Assembly (NCBI RefSeq): GCF_000503215.1
Contig: NZ_AYTD01000013.1
Location: 858,009 to 922,008 of the forward strand
DNA length: 64,000 nt
Reading direction: 5' to 3'
DNA from: Pseudomonas canadensis
GTDB lineage: Bacteria > Pseudomonadota > Gammaproteobacteria > Pseudomonadales > Pseudomonadaceae
A program made the translations under genes and the position numbers. How positions within the stretch are numbered: position 1 is the first letter of the stretch; each line of letters starts with the position of its first letter. This document shows, in pieces, positions 1-8,696 of this stretch. The notes beneath the pieces are model-generated. The model had not been told where the DNA came from. It searched no databases and saw nothing but the letters and a program-made list of their open reading frames with translations.

Positions 1-57
1 AATGACGATTGCGCTCGTACACTCGGTCAACTCGTCGTTTCCAAGGTTGACCGCCTC

Positions 58-2223
58 GTGCTTTCCCGTCTGTTTGCCCTGCCCTGCTACTGCCTGATCG
101 CCCTGCTGACGCTGCTGCCGCTGACGCCTGCCCATGCCGTGGGCTTGCCGGGCCTGCTCGGTAACACCAACAAGACCCAGCCCCAGGCCGAAGTGCCGCT
201 GGGGCAGTCGTTGGACGAGGTGATCAAGACCTTGGAGAACGACCAGCAACGTACCCAGTTGCTGAGTGACCTGAAAAAGCTGCGCGAAGCCACGAAAAAA
301 GCTCAACCGGCCGCGGAAGAAGGCGTGCTGGGGTTGATCGGCGGCACCCTGGCCAACCTGGAAGCGCAGTTCTCTGGGGCCGACAGCCCGCTGGGGCGCT
401 GGTCCAATGAAATCGACCTGGCCAAAGAAGAACTCAGTGCGCTGATGCTGCCAGCCAACGAATGGCTGCCGATCATTTTCGGTTTTGCCCTGATCCTTGC
501 CGTGTGGAGCCTACTCGCCGCCGCGCTGATCTGGCTCAGTCACCGCGTGCGCGAACGCTTCGGCCTGCCCGAAGAACTGCCGCAACACCCGCGTACCTGG
601 GACATGGTGCGTTTTGCCCTGCGTAAACTCGGCCCATGGCTGATCGCGCTGGTGATCACCGTGTACCTGAGCTACGCCCTGCCCTCGTCCCTGGGCAAAT
701 CCCTGGCGATGGTGTTGGCCTACGCACTGGTGGTCGGCACCTGTTTCTCGGCGATCTGCGTGATTGCGTTTTCGCTACTCGACGGCCCGCATCGCCATCG
801 AGCGCTGTATATCCTGCGTCACCAAGCTTTCCGCCCACTGTGGTGGATCGGCAGTTTTGCCGCCTTCGGTGAAGCCTTGAGCGACCCACGACTGGTCGCA
901 GCGCTTGGGCAACACTTGTCCCATACCGCCGCGACCATCGCCAATGTGATGGCGGCGCTGTCTACTGGCGTGTTCATCCTGCGTTTCCGCCGGCCTATCG
1001 CCCACCTGATTCGCAACCAGCCGCTGTCACGCCGCCTCACACGCCGCGCCCTCAGCGACACCATCGAAATCATCGGCTCCTTCTGGTATATCCCGGCTTT
1101 GCTGCTGGTAGGTATTTCGCTATTCGCCACCTTTGTCTCTGCTGGCGATACCAGCACGGCATTGCGTCAGTCGCTGTTGTGTACGGTGCTGCTGGTGTTG
1201 TGCATGGTGATCAACGGCCTGGTACGGCGTCACGCCCTCAAGCCGCAACGCGGGCACAAGCGCCATGCGCTGTACTCCGAACGCCTGAAGAGCTTCGTCT
1301 ACACCCTGGCCCACCTTATCGTATGGCTGGTGTTTATCGAGCTGGGCCTGCGGGTGTGGGGCCTGTCGCTGATCCGCTTTACCGAAGGCGACGGCCATGA
1401 AGTCAGCGTCAAGCTGTTCGGGCTGGCCGGGACCCTGCTGTTTGCCTGGTTGATCTGGATCCTCAGCGACACCGCGATTCATCACGCCCTCACCCGCTCG
1501 CGCAAAGGCCTGGCCAATGCCCGCGCGCAGACCATGATGCCGCTGATCCGCAACGTGCTGTTCGTGACCATCTTCATCATCGCCGCCATCGTCGCCCTGG
1601 CGAACATGGGCATGAACGTCACGCCGCTGTTGGCGGGTGCTGGTGTGATCGGCCTGGCCATCGGTTTCGGCGCACAGTCCTTGGTGGCGGACTTGATCAC
1701 CGGCCTGTTCATCATCATCGAAGACTCCCTGGCCATCGATGACTACGTGGATGTCGGTGGTCACCTCGGCACCGTCGAAGGCCTGACCATCCGCACCGTG
1801 CGCCTGCGTGACATCGACGGCATCGTGCACACCATCCCGTTCAGCGAGATCAAGAGCATCAAGAATTACTCGCGGGAGTTCGGCTACGCGATCTTCCGCG
1901 TGGCCATCCCGTACAACATGGAGATTGACGACGCCATCAAGCTGATGCGCGATGTCGGCCAGAAAATGCGCAACGATCCGCTGCAGCGCCGCAATATCTG
2001 GTCACCGCTGGAGATTCAAGGCGTGGAGAGCTTCGAGTCGGGCAGCGCGATCCTGCGCGCGCGATTCAAGACCGCACCGATCAAGCAGTGGGAAGTGTCG
2101 CGGGCGTTCAACCTGTCCCTCAAGCGTCATCTGGACGAAGCCGGGCTGGACCTGGCTACGCCGCGCCTGAGTGTGCAGGTGGTAACCGCCGGCACTGTGC
2201 AGGAGAAAGATCAACAACAATAA
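58..2223 (+). CDS. MscS-family mechanosensitive ion channel, large form
   Basis: Inner-membrane channel of the MscS superfamily, expected to open under membrane tension and release solutes in hypo-osmotic shock. The 721-residue product starts with a signal peptide (hydrophobic run to about residue 28, ending AHA), then a short coiled-coil-like periplasmic stretch (about 45-125), then many membrane segments. The MscS core lies near residues 510-610: a glycine/alanine-rich pore helix (LLAGAGVIGLAIGFGAQSL) followed by the beta domain (EDSLAIDDYVDVGG). It is far longer than E. coli MscS (about 286 residues) and shorter than MscK/MscM. The start is GTG with AAGG 11 bases upstream, a loose spacing, so the start is less certain than the frame. 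The amidohydrolase gene follows after 17 bases and may be cotranscribed. The gating specificity cannot be read from sequence. Confidence 0.9.
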   Translation: MLSRLFALPCYCLIALLTLLPLTPAHAVGLPGLLGNTNKTQPQAEVPLGQSLDEVIKTLENDQQRTQLLSDLKKLREATKKAQPAAEEGVLGLIGGTLANLEAQFSGADSPLGRWSNEIDLAKEELSALMLPANEWLPIIFGFALILAVWSLLAAALIWLSHRVRERFGLPEELPQHPRTWDMVRFALRKLGPWLIALVITVYLSYALPSSLGKSLAMVLAYALVVGTCFSAICVIAFSLLDGPHRHRALYILRHQAFRPLWWIGSFAAFGEALSDPRLVAALGQHLSHTAATIANVMAALSTGVFILRFRRPIAHLIRNQPLSRRLTRRALSDTIEIIGSFWYIPALLLVGISLFATFVSAGDTSTALRQSLLCTVLLVLCMVINGLVRRHALKPQRGHKRHALYSERLKSFVYTLAHLIVWLVFIELGLRVWGLSLIRFTEGDGHEVSVKLFGLAGTLLFAWLIWILSDTAIHHALTRSRKGLANARAQTMMPLIRNVLFVTIFIIAAIVALANMGMNVTPLLAGAGVIGLAIGFGAQSLVADLITGLFIIIEDSLAIDDYVDVGGHLGTVEGLTIRTVRLRDIDGIVHTIPFSEIKSIKNYSREFGYAIFRVAIPYNMEIDDAIKLMRDVGQKMRNDPLQRRNIWSPLEIQGVESFESGSAILRARFKTAPIKQWEVSRAFNLSLKRHLDEAGLDLATPRLSVQVVTAGTVQEKDQQQ

Positions 2224-2240
2224 ACTCAGGAGAGGTCCCT

Positions 2241-3578
2241 ATGCGTTTAACCGGTCTGACACACCCGTGGGTTTTCGGCGCGCTGTGCGCCGTTGCCAGC
2301 AGTGCCGTGATTGCCGCCAGCAGCGGCCAGGACAGCGCCCGTGAGGAAATTGCCACCCAGGCAAAAGCCCTTGAGCCGGCGCTGCTGGAAACCCGACGCG
2401 ATATCCACGCCCACCCGGAATTGGGCAACACCGAAATCCGCACGGCCGAACTGGTTGCGAAACAACTGCGCGACCTGGGCCTTGAGGTAAAAACCGGCGT
2501 CGCCCGTACGGGCGTCGTTGCAGTACTGAAAGGCGCCCTCCCCGGTCCCACCGTGGCCCTGCGCGCCGACATGGATGCGCTGCCGGTGAAGGAAGTCGCC
2601 GACCTGCCCTTCGCCTCCAAAGCCAAAGGTACCTACCTGGGCAAGGAAGTCGACGTGATGCACGCCTGCGGCCACGACGCCCACGTCGCCATCCTGCTGA
2701 GCACGGCGAAAATCCTGAGCGGTATGCGCGAACGCCTGCCGGGCACTGTGGTGTTCTACTTCCAACCGGCCGAAGAAGGCCCAAGCGACTTCATCCCCGA
2801 CGGCAAAAATACCTGGGGCGCCAAAATGATGGTGCAGGAAGGTGTGATGAAGGCGCCCAAACCGGACGCGGTGTTCGGCCTGCATGTGTGGGCCGGCGTG
2901 CCCGCCGGGCAGATTGCCTACCGTCCTGGACCGACCCTGGCCAGCTCGGACGATTTGCGCATCAAGATCCTCGGCAAACAGACCCACGCCGGCCGCCCTT
3001 GGGACGGCATCGACCCGATCACCGTGGGCGCGCAGACCATTGTCGGCCTGCAGACCGTGGTCAGCCGTCGCACGGATATCTCGTCATTCCCGTCGGTGGT
3101 GAGCATCGGCACCATCAATGGCGGCACGCGTTACAACATCATTCCGGAGTCGGTGGATATGACTGGCACCATTCGCTCCTACGACTACGGTATCCGTCAG
3201 AAGCTGCACGCGGACGTGCGCCAGACCGTGGAAAAAATCGCCGAAAGCGGCGGCGCCAAGGCCGAAGTCACCATCATCGAGAAGTACGATCCCACCATCA
3301 ATAACCCGGCGCTGACCGAGAAGATGTTGCCGAGCCTGCGTTGGGCGGCCAAGGATGATGTGGTGCAGGGCCCACTGGTGGGCGGTGCTGAGGACTTCTC
3401 GTTTTATGCCAAGGAGGCACCGGGGCTGTTTGTGTTCCTGGGGGTGACGCCCAGGGATCAGGACATGAGCAAGGCGGCGCCGAACCACAATCCGGGGTTC
3501 TTTGTGGATGAGTCGGCGTTGGTGGTGGGGGTGAGGACGTTGGCGTCGTTGGCGACGGATTATCTCTATACCAACTAA
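2241..3578 (+). CDS. exported M20-family amidohydrolase / metallopeptidase
   Basis: A 445-residue M20 (AbgA/hippurate hydrolase-like) enzyme that should hydrolyse an N-acyl amino acid or similar amide with a dinuclear metal site. The metal-binding motif HACGHDAH lies at 141-148 and the catalytic-glutamate motif PAEEG at 176-180; a further ligand segment (IHAHPE) is at 55-60. Residues 1-26 look like a signal peptide, which is unusual for cytoplasmic M20 enzymes and suggests a periplasmic role. ATG at 2241 was chosen because AGGAGAGG sits just upstream and the signal peptide begins there; the frame is open farther upstream but overlaps the mscS-like gene. Downstream is a REP pair. The substrate is unknown; placement next to pyoverdine genes does not prove a siderophore role. 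Confidence 0.88.
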   Translation: MRLTGLTHPWVFGALCAVASSAVIAASSGQDSAREEIATQAKALEPALLETRRDIHAHPELGNTEIRTAELVAKQLRDLGLEVKTGVARTGVVAVLKGALPGPTVALRADMDALPVKEVADLPFASKAKGTYLGKEVDVMHACGHDAHVAILLSTAKILSGMRERLPGTVVFYFQPAEEGPSDFIPDGKNTWGAKMMVQEGVMKAPKPDAVFGLHVWAGVPAGQIAYRPGPTLASSDDLRIKILGKQTHAGRPWDGIDPITVGAQTIVGLQTVVSRRTDISSFPSVVSIGTINGGTRYNIIPESVDMTGTIRSYDYGIRQKLHADVRQTVEKIAESGGAKAEVTIIEKYDPTINNPALTEKMLPSLRWAAKDDVVQGPLVGGAEDFSFYAKEAPGLFVFLGVTPRDQDMSKAAPNHNPGFFVDESALVVGVRTLASLATDYLYTN

Positions 3579-3620
3579 CCGCCGAGATGGTTTCCTGTGG
3601 TGGGCAGGGTTGACCTGTAG

Positions 3621-3707
3621 TGAGCGGGCTTGCCCCGCGCTGGGCTGCGCAGCAGCCCCTAAAAAGCCGGGAGCGCTTCGCACTCCAGCGCGGGGCAAGC
3701 CCGCTCA
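3621..3707. repeat. REP-type inverted repeat pair
   Basis: Two perfectly complementary 23-base arms (3621-3643 and 3685-3707, beginning TGAGCGGGCTTGCCCCGC) enclose about 40 bases that hold a smaller hairpin (CTGCGCAGCAG). This is the usual look of a Pseudomonas REP doublet. It sits between the convergent amidohydrolase and MbtH-like genes, where it may also limit read-through. Confidence 0.85.
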
Positions 3708-3744
3708 CCACAGAAGCTCGCTCACCACAGCAAGCCCACCCGTC

Positions 3745-3969
3745 TCAGCCCGCGAGCGCAGCCCCGTCCATTTTCTGGCGCAAGCTCAACGGACGCATAT
3801 CCGTCCAGACTTCTTCAATGTAGGCCAGGCATTCTTTCTTCATGCCGCTCTTGCCCACGGTGCGCCAGCCTTCCGGCACGGCCTTGTAGTCGGGCCAGAT
3901 GGAATACTGTTCTTCGTGGTTGACCACTACCTGAAACAGGATGTCGTCGCGGTCAAATACTGAGGTCAT
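3745..3969 (-). CDS. MbtH-like NRPS accessory protein
   Basis: A 74-residue MbtH-family protein, the small chaperone-like partner that binds and activates NRPS adenylation domains. The family signature N-x-E-x-Q-x-S-x-W-P-x5-P-x-G-W is complete at residues 17-35 ([19 protein letters not shown]). Length is typical. In P. aeruginosa the corresponding gene (PA2412) lies in the pyoverdine locus and is needed for normal pyoverdine output, so PvdL and the other pyoverdine synthetases are the likely clients. It lies just downstream of pvdH but has its own candidate PvdS promoter, so it can be expressed under iron starvation independently. Confidence 0.95.
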   Translation of the reverse strand: MTSVFDRDDILFQVVVNHEEQYSIWPDYKAVPEGWRTVGKSGMKKECLAYIEEVWTDMRPLSLRQKMDGAALAG

Positions 3970-4030
3970 TGCTGTTCTCCATCGCTAAAAGGCTGGCTGC
4001 GCACCGTGCGCAGCACTGATATCTGTAAAA

Positions 4031-4054
4031 ACGTACCAAGCCTGCAAAAAATTA
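4031..4054 (-). promoter_or_regulatory. PvdS-type (iron-starvation) promoter for the MbtH-like gene
   Basis: On the minus strand TAATT (4054-4050), 16 bases, then CGT (4033-4031) matches the PvdS -35/-10 pattern TAAAT-N16/17-CGT with one mismatch. The -35 element contains the TAA stop codon of pvdH (4054-4052). The start codon is about 62 bases downstream. Confidence 0.65.
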
Positions 4055-5446
4055 GAGGCTGGCGACCGCCGCCGCCAACGCACGTCCGAAGATGTCCGCC
4101 ACTTGGTCGACTTCAGCCGCCGTGATCACCAGCGGCGGCAGGAACCGCACCACACTGCCGTGCCGACCACCGAGTTCCAGGATCAAGCCGCGCTTTAGGC
4201 ATTCACGCTGTACCAACGGCGCCAGTTGGCGATGCACGGGCGGATGACCCTGAATGTCTAGTGGGCCATTTGGGTCCACCAGTTCGACACCCAGCATCAG
4301 CCCACGACCGCGAATATCACCCAGGTGTGGGAAGTCGCGTTGCAGAATGCGCAGGTGTTCGCCCAGGCGTTCGCCCATGGTCGCGGCGTGACCGGCCAGG
4401 TCGTGGTCCTTGAGGTAGCGCATCACCGCCGAGCCCGCCGCCATCGCCATCTGGTTACCACGGAAGGTCCCGGCATGGGCGCCCGGCAGCCAGGTGTCGA
4501 GCCAGTCGCGATACACCACCACCGCCAGTGGCAGGCTGCCGCCGATGGCCTTGGACATCACCACCACATCCGGAATGATGCCGGCGTGTTCGAAAGCAAA
4601 CATTTTGCCGGTACGACCGAAACCACTCTGGATTTCATCGACGATCAACGCCACGCCCGCCTGCTCGGTGATACGGCGCAGGCCACGCAGCCAGTCGAGA
4701 TCCGCCGGAATCACACCGCCCTCGCCCTGCACCACCTCGACAATCACCGCCGCCGGCAGTAGCACGCCCGCTTCCGGATCATTCAGCAGGTTTTCCAGAT
4801 AATGCAGGTTGACCCGCACGCCCTCCGCGCCACCCAGGCCAAACGGGCAACGGTAGTCGTAGGGGTATGGCAAAAACTGCACGCCATTGCCGAGCAAGGC
4901 ACCCAAGGGTTTCTTCGGCCCCAGGCTGCCCATCAGGCTCAAAGCGCCTTGGCTCATGCCGTGGTAACCACCCTGGAAGGACAGCACCGTGCTACGGCCA
5001 GTGGCAGTGCGTACCAACTTCAATGCAGCTTCCACCGCATCGGTGCCGGTGGGCCCGCAGAACTGGATCTTCGCCTCCCGCGCCAATGCCGGCGGCAACA
5101 GGCCGAACAGGTCCTGCACGAACTGGTCCTTGACCGGCGTGGTCAGGTCCAGCGTGTGCAGTGGCAGTTCATCGGCCAGCACTTGCTGGATGGCCTCGAT
5201 CACCACCGGGTGGTTATGCCCCAACGCCAGGGTGCCGGCGCCGGCCAGGCAGTCGATGAAGCTGCGGCCTTCCACGTCTTCCACGTAAATACCCTTGGCG
5301 CGCTTGAGCGCCAGGGGAATACGCCGAGGGTAGCTGCGGGCGTTGGACTCCTGCTGGCGCTGGCGGGCGAGCAAGGGTGTTTCGTCGAACTGGTAGAGCG
5401 TTTCATGCACCTGGGCGTCTTCGATACGGCTGGTAGCGACTGACAT
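4052..5446 (-). CDS. pvdH: L-2,4-diaminobutyrate:2-oxoglutarate aminotransferase
   Basis: Class III PLP aminotransferase that converts aspartate semialdehyde to L-2,4-diaminobutyrate (Dab), the substrate of the last PvdL adenylation domain. The 464-residue product shows the PLP region: GPTGTDAVEAAL near 131-142, the conserved Asp in IVDEIQSGFGRTGK (D270), and the Schiff-base lysine in VVMSKAIGG (K299). The ATG at 5446 was chosen because a GAGGGA ribosome site lies 8 bases upstream; the open frame continues farther but covers the promoter. A strong PvdS-type promoter lies about 95 bases upstream. The MbtH-like gene follows on the same strand. Length and context match PvdH of fluorescent pseudomonads. 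Confidence 0.95.
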   Translation of the reverse strand: MSVATSRIEDAQVHETLYQFDETPLLARQRQQESNARSYPRRIPLALKRAKGIYVEDVEGRSFIDCLAGAGTLALGHNHPVVIEAIQQVLADELPLHTLDLTTPVKDQFVQDLFGLLPPALAREAKIQFCGPTGTDAVEAALKLVRTATGRSTVLSFQGGYHGMSQGALSLMGSLGPKKPLGALLGNGVQFLPYPYDYRCPFGLGGAEGVRVNLHYLENLLNDPEAGVLLPAAVIVEVVQGEGGVIPADLDWLRGLRRITEQAGVALIVDEIQSGFGRTGKMFAFEHAGIIPDVVVMSKAIGGSLPLAVVVYRDWLDTWLPGAHAGTFRGNQMAMAAGSAVMRYLKDHDLAGHAATMGERLGEHLRILQRDFPHLGDIRGRGLMLGVELVDPNGPLDIQGHPPVHRQLAPLVQRECLKRGLILELGGRHGSVVRFLPPLVITAAEVDQVADIFGRALAAAVASL

Positions 5447-5540
5447 TTCTCGATCCCTCAATACGCTGATGTGGTGACCAAACTGCCGATCCGCTGGCGT
5501 CTGGCCCAAGGGGCATGCGCACGGATTTCCTGTTCTGGAA

Positions 5541-5564
5541 ACGCACCAGCATGAGAGGGATTTA
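5541..5564 (-). promoter_or_regulatory. PvdS-type (iron-starvation) promoter for pvdH
   Basis: The minus strand reads CACTAAATCCC, with TAAAT at 5564-5560, 16 bases, then CGT at 5543-5541. This is an exact TAAAT-N16-CGT iron-starvation box as known for PvdS-dependent pyoverdine genes, and the best match of three in this window. pvdH starts about 95 bases downstream. Confidence 0.85.
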
Positions 5565-5598
5565 GTGACTGTGATCGTTAACTGATGGATGAAGATCC

Positions 5599-5694
5599 AA
5601 ATGTGGGAGCGGGCTTGCTCGCGAATGCAATCTGCCAGTTGATGGGAGTGGCGACTGACGCACCGCCTTCGCGAGCAAGCCCGCTCCCACATTT
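5599..5694. repeat. REP-type inverted repeat pair
   Basis: Arms AAATGTGGGAGCGGGCTTGC... (5599-5625) and its reverse complement (5668-5694) flank a 42-base spacer. It lies between the AmpDh3-like gene's 3' end and the pvdH promoter. Confidence 0.9.
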
Positions 5695-5709
5695 GAACCG
5701 CGTTCGGCA

Positions 5710-6477
5710 TCAGAGCCCCAGGTATTTTTCGTTCAGCGCATACAAAATCGCGCAGGTCTCCCCGTCCAGAAACCCGCAGTAATCCCGAGGCCGAAAGTGC
5801 ATCTGAAACGCCCTCGTTCTCTGCTGAAACCCTTGCCGATTTTTCGCAGGCGCATACCCGTAACGCTGAAACGCCCGCTCCACCTCGACCTCTGGCGGCA
5901 ACCCGAGGCAAAAGCGGCGCTGGTACATTGCCCGCGTCGCCTCATCAAACCAGGCCCCTACCCCCGCCTCATGCAAACGCTGCCATGGCAGACGCGGCCC
6001 CGGATCACTCTTGGGCCCGTACGCCACGTCCGAGTGCCCGAGGATGTCGGTCGGCCCGATCTGCGGATAACGCCCCAGAACGTCGCGGACCAGCGCAATC
6101 AACACCTCGATTTGTTCCTCCCCGTAGGCAGGAAACGTGAACACACCGCCATCATCCCGCGCCAGGTTGACGATCTCGATGCCAATCGAGCGGCTATTAA
6201 GGTTGTCACGCCCCGCCCAATGGCTCACCCCGGCATGCCAGGCGCGTTTGTCCTCCTCCACCAACCGGAAGACCCGCAGTTCTTCATAGCCCGCAGCGCG
6301 GTAGCTGGGGTCCTCTGGATCGGGCAGCAGGTAGTGCGCACTGACCCCGTCCTGGGTCAGGGTGCGCAGGGAGGAGCCAAAAGGCACCGCGGTGTAATGC
6401 ACGATCACCTGCCGCACGGGTTCGCCGTTGCGCTCGTTGAAGCCTTTGGCAGGGAAGCTTGTATCGATGACCAACAT
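5710..6477 (-). CDS. ampDh3: N-acetylmuramoyl-L-alanine amidase, AmpDh3-like
   Basis: Zinc amidase that cuts the bond between N-acetylmuramic acid and L-alanine in peptidoglycan. The 255-residue product has an Amidase_2 fold: zinc ligands H27 (VIVHYTA), H148 (ILGHSD) and D158 (KSDPGP), the conserved E101 (GIEIVNLARDD), and a C-terminal peptidoglycan-binding-like helical domain ending ILYALNEKYLGL. Length and motifs closely resemble P. aeruginosa AmpDh3 (PA0807), which is known as a type VI secretion effector and in peptidoglycan recycling. No signal peptide is visible, which fits AmpDh3 rather than AmpDh2. The ATG at 6477 follows AAAGGA; a TTG lies 18 bases upstream. No immunity gene or secretion gene is next to it here. 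Confidence 0.88.
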   Translation of the reverse strand: MLVIDTSFPAKGFNERNGEPVRQVIVHYTAVPFGSSLRTLTQDGVSAHYLLPDPEDPSYRAAGYEELRVFRLVEEDKRAWHAGVSHWAGRDNLNSRSIGIEIVNLARDDGGVFTFPAYGEEQIEVLIALVRDVLGRYPQIGPTDILGHSDVAYGPKSDPGPRLPWQRLHEAGVGAWFDEATRAMYQRRFCLGLPPEVEVERAFQRYGYAPAKNRQGFQQRTRAFQMHFRPRDYCGFLDGETCAILYALNEKYLGL

Positions 6478-6527
6478 AAGAACCGTCCTTTTCAATACAG
6501 GCCGAGTCGTTCAGCCCGTTCAAGCGC

Positions 6528-6574
6528 AAAAAATTACCGCCATCCTGAAGGCTTGATGCTCAGGAGGGCGGTAA
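6528..6574 (-). terminator. intrinsic terminator of the dsbRS-like operon
   Basis: Arms TTACCGCCATCCTGA (6534-6548) and TCAGGAGGGCGGTAA (6560-6574) pair with one mismatch; on the minus strand six T residues (6533-6528) follow directly. It lies 26 bases past the sensor kinase stop. Confidence 0.85.
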
Positions 6575-6600
6575 CTATGTGGCACTTGAAAGAAAAGTGA

Positions 6601-7923
6601 TCAGCGCCGTAGCGGCATGCCCAATTCGACGCGCAGGCCATCCGGCTGGCTGTCGAACTTCAAGGAGCAGGAGCAGCGCTGCACGATCGCTTGCACGATC
6701 GCCAGGCCCAGCCCGCAGCCTTCGCTGTTGCCATTGCGCCAAAAGCGTTGGGTCAGGTATTGCAGGTCCTCCGGCGAAATCTGCTTGCCGTGGTCACGCA
6801 CGCAGAACACCACGTTATCCGCCTCGATCAATACGCGCAGTTCCACCCGCGTGTCCGCCGGCGTGTGGCGCAAGGCGTTGTCCAGCAGGTTGCGCAGGGC
6901 CGCGACCGCCAGGCCCACCGGCATTTCCACCGGGGTAACCGAGAGGTTATCCGGCAGGATCAGGTCGATGCGCGAGTTATCACCGGCATTGGCATCCTGG
7001 ATGGCCAGCCGTGCCACGTCCTCGGCACTGGAGTGCATGCCATCGTCAAATGACAGGTTGCCCTCCACCCGCGCCAGCAGCAGCAATTGCTCCAGGGTGC
7101 GATGCAGGCGGTCGGCGCCTTCCTCGGCGTGGGCCAGGGATTGGTCGCGGGCTGCGCCGTCGGTCATGCGCGCCACTTGCAGGTGGGTCTTGATCGCTGT
7201 CAACGGGCTGCGCAGTTCATGGGCGGCGTCGCCGGTCAGGCGGCGTTCGCGCTCGATGGTCTTGGCGATGCGTTGCAACAATTGGTTCTGGGTGTCGAGC
7301 AGCGGCTTGAGTTCGCTGGGCAACGGGTGGATCTGCAGCGGTTCCAGGGAGTCCGCACTGCGCCGCATCAGAGCGTCACGCATGCGGTTGAGCGGCAGCA
7401 GGCTCTGACCGATGCCCAGCCACAACAGGCACAGACAGCCGAGCATTGCCACACCCACCGGCACCGAAGCGGCCAGCAGAATCGACAGGTTCAACGCCTC
7501 ACGCTCCACCTGACGGTCGGCGGTGGTGATCAACAGGTCGCCACGGGATAGCGTGAAGCTGCGCCAATTCACCCCATCGATCACCTGATCACGAAAGCCA
7601 CTCTGGCGCGATTCCAGGCCTTCATCCGGCGTGGCATGACTGCGCGCCAATACTTCGCCACGCAACGAACTGACCTGGCACGCCATGCCACCCGGCACGT
7701 TGAGTTGTGCCCCATGGAAATGCGCGCCGCCACTGACACTGGCCAGGCCCGGCATCTGCTCGGTCAGCCCCGCCACCATGCGCGCCGATGCCACCAGGCG
7801 TTGGTCGAGGGAGAACATCATCTGGTTGCGCAGATCGTTGAGCATCCAGGCTGCCGCCAGGGCCCAGATCAACACAAAAGCGGCGCCCAGCTTGAACGTC
7901 AGGCGCAGGCGCAGGCTTTTCAC
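6601..7923 (-). CDS. dsbS: copper-responsive sensor histidine kinase, DsbS-like
   Basis: Membrane sensor kinase of 440 residues, partner of the adjacent OmpR-type regulator. Two membrane segments (about 8-28 and 145-172) enclose a periplasmic sensor of about 115 residues; then come a HAMP-like linker, the H-box with H235 (GDAAHELRSPLTAIKTHLQ), and an ATPase domain with G-boxes (CGLGLAIVQAI). The periplasmic domain holds a single cysteine at position 82, with H68 and H70 nearby. From the literature, P. aeruginosa DsbS binds copper through Cys82 and controls the dsb operon, and this gene is in the same context. GTG start at 7923 overlaps the regulator stop by four bases (GTGA). Naming rests on synteny and the cysteine position. 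Confidence 0.85.
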   Translation of the reverse strand: MKSLRLRLTFKLGAAFVLIWALAAAWMLNDLRNQMMFSLDQRLVASARMVAGLTEQMPGLASVSGGAHFHGAQLNVPGGMACQVSSLRGEVLARSHATPDEGLESRQSGFRDQVIDGVNWRSFTLSRGDLLITTADRQVEREALNLSILLAASVPVGVAMLGCLCLLWLGIGQSLLPLNRMRDALMRRSADSLEPLQIHPLPSELKPLLDTQNQLLQRIAKTIERERRLTGDAAHELRSPLTAIKTHLQVARMTDGAARDQSLAHAEEGADRLHRTLEQLLLLARVEGNLSFDDGMHSSAEDVARLAIQDANAGDNSRIDLILPDNLSVTPVEMPVGLAVAALRNLLDNALRHTPADTRVELRVLIEADNVVFCVRDHGKQISPEDLQYLTQRFWRNGNSEGCGLGLAIVQAIVQRCSCSLKFDSQPDGLRVELGMPLRR

Positions 7924-8600
7924 GATGCGTCCTCGCCCCCATCCGCAGGGCCCAGGCGATAGCCGAGGCCGCGCACGGTCTCGACGATGCCATTGCCCAA
8001 TTTGCGCCGCAGGTGGTGGATATGCACGTTGAGGGCGTTGCTTTCCAACTCGTCGTTGAAGCCGTAGACGCTGTCCTTCAGTTGTTCACTGGACAGCACC
8101 CGGCCCTTGTTGTGCAGCAGGGCTTGCAACAGCGCCTGTTCGCGGCGCGACAGGTCCACCGGTTCGCCGCCCAGGAAGGTCTCGCGGCTGCTGGGGTCGT
8201 AGGCCAGGCGGCCATGTTCGATCAGGTTGACGCTGCGTCCCGCTACACGGCGCAGCAGGGTTTGCAGGCGGGCAGCGAGTTCGCGCAGGTCGAAGGGTTT
8301 GAGCAGGTAGTCATCGGCGCCGGCTTGCAGGCCGTCGACACGGTTGGTCACCGAATCGCGCGCGGTGAGGATCAGCACCGGAATCTCCAGGCCCTGGCTG
8401 CGCTGTTGCTGCAGCAACTTGAGGCCGTCTTCGTCCGGCAGGCCGAGGTCGAGCACCATGATATCGAACGTCGCCGCCTTGAGCATCGCGCGCGCAGCAC
8501 CCGCCGTGGCCACGTGTTCGACGGTGAAACCTTGGGCGGTGAGGCCGGCCACAATGCCGCTGGCGATCAGTTTGTCGTCTTCACAGACCAGTACGTGCAT
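7920..8600 (-). CDS. dsbR: OmpR-family response regulator, DsbR-like
   Basis: DNA-binding response regulator of 226 residues. The receiver domain (1-115) has the acidic pair in CEDDK, the phosphoacceptor D51 (MVLDLGLPDEDG) and the conserved lysine in YLLKPFD; a winged-helix domain follows (DLSRREQALLQALL ... LNVHIHHLRRKLG). It is cotranscribed with the kinase and divergent from the disulfide-exchange operon it probably controls. The corresponding pair in P. aeruginosa (PA2479/PA2480, DsbRS) activates dsb genes when copper is present. Eleven-base-phased direct repeats, typical of this family's targets, are found on both sides of the shared promoter region. Confidence 0.85.
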   Translation of the reverse strand: MHVLVCEDDKLIASGIVAGLTAQGFTVEHVATAGAARAMLKAATFDIMVLDLGLPDEDGLKLLQQQRSQGLEIPVLILTARDSVTNRVDGLQAGADDYLLKPFDLRELAARLQTLLRRVAGRSVNLIEHGRLAYDPSSRETFLGGEPVDLSRREQALLQALLHNKGRVLSSEQLKDSVYGFNDELESNALNVHIHHLRRKLGNGIVETVRGLGYRLGPADGGEDAS

Positions 8601-8642
8601 GGTGAACCCTTCATGAAAGATGGGGAGATTAAAGGGGCAGCG

Positions 8643-8661
8643 GATTAAGCGCAGATTATGC
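8643..8661 (-). promoter_or_regulatory. direct-repeat candidate DsbR site facing dsbRS
   Basis: Read on the minus strand, GCATAATC and GCTTAATC are spaced with an 11-base period, one helical turn. The half-site resembles that of the plus-strand pair (GGTTAATC). It lies about 45-60 bases upstream of the regulator start. Confidence 0.55.
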
Positions 8662-8696
8662 CGCTAAACACCCCACACTCAATCTAGAATAGCCGT

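Noticed and set aside
5447..5911. N-terminal extension of the pvdH reading frame
   Set aside because: It runs over the PvdS-type promoter and a REP pair and lacks family similarity; ATG 5446 has a good ribosome site.
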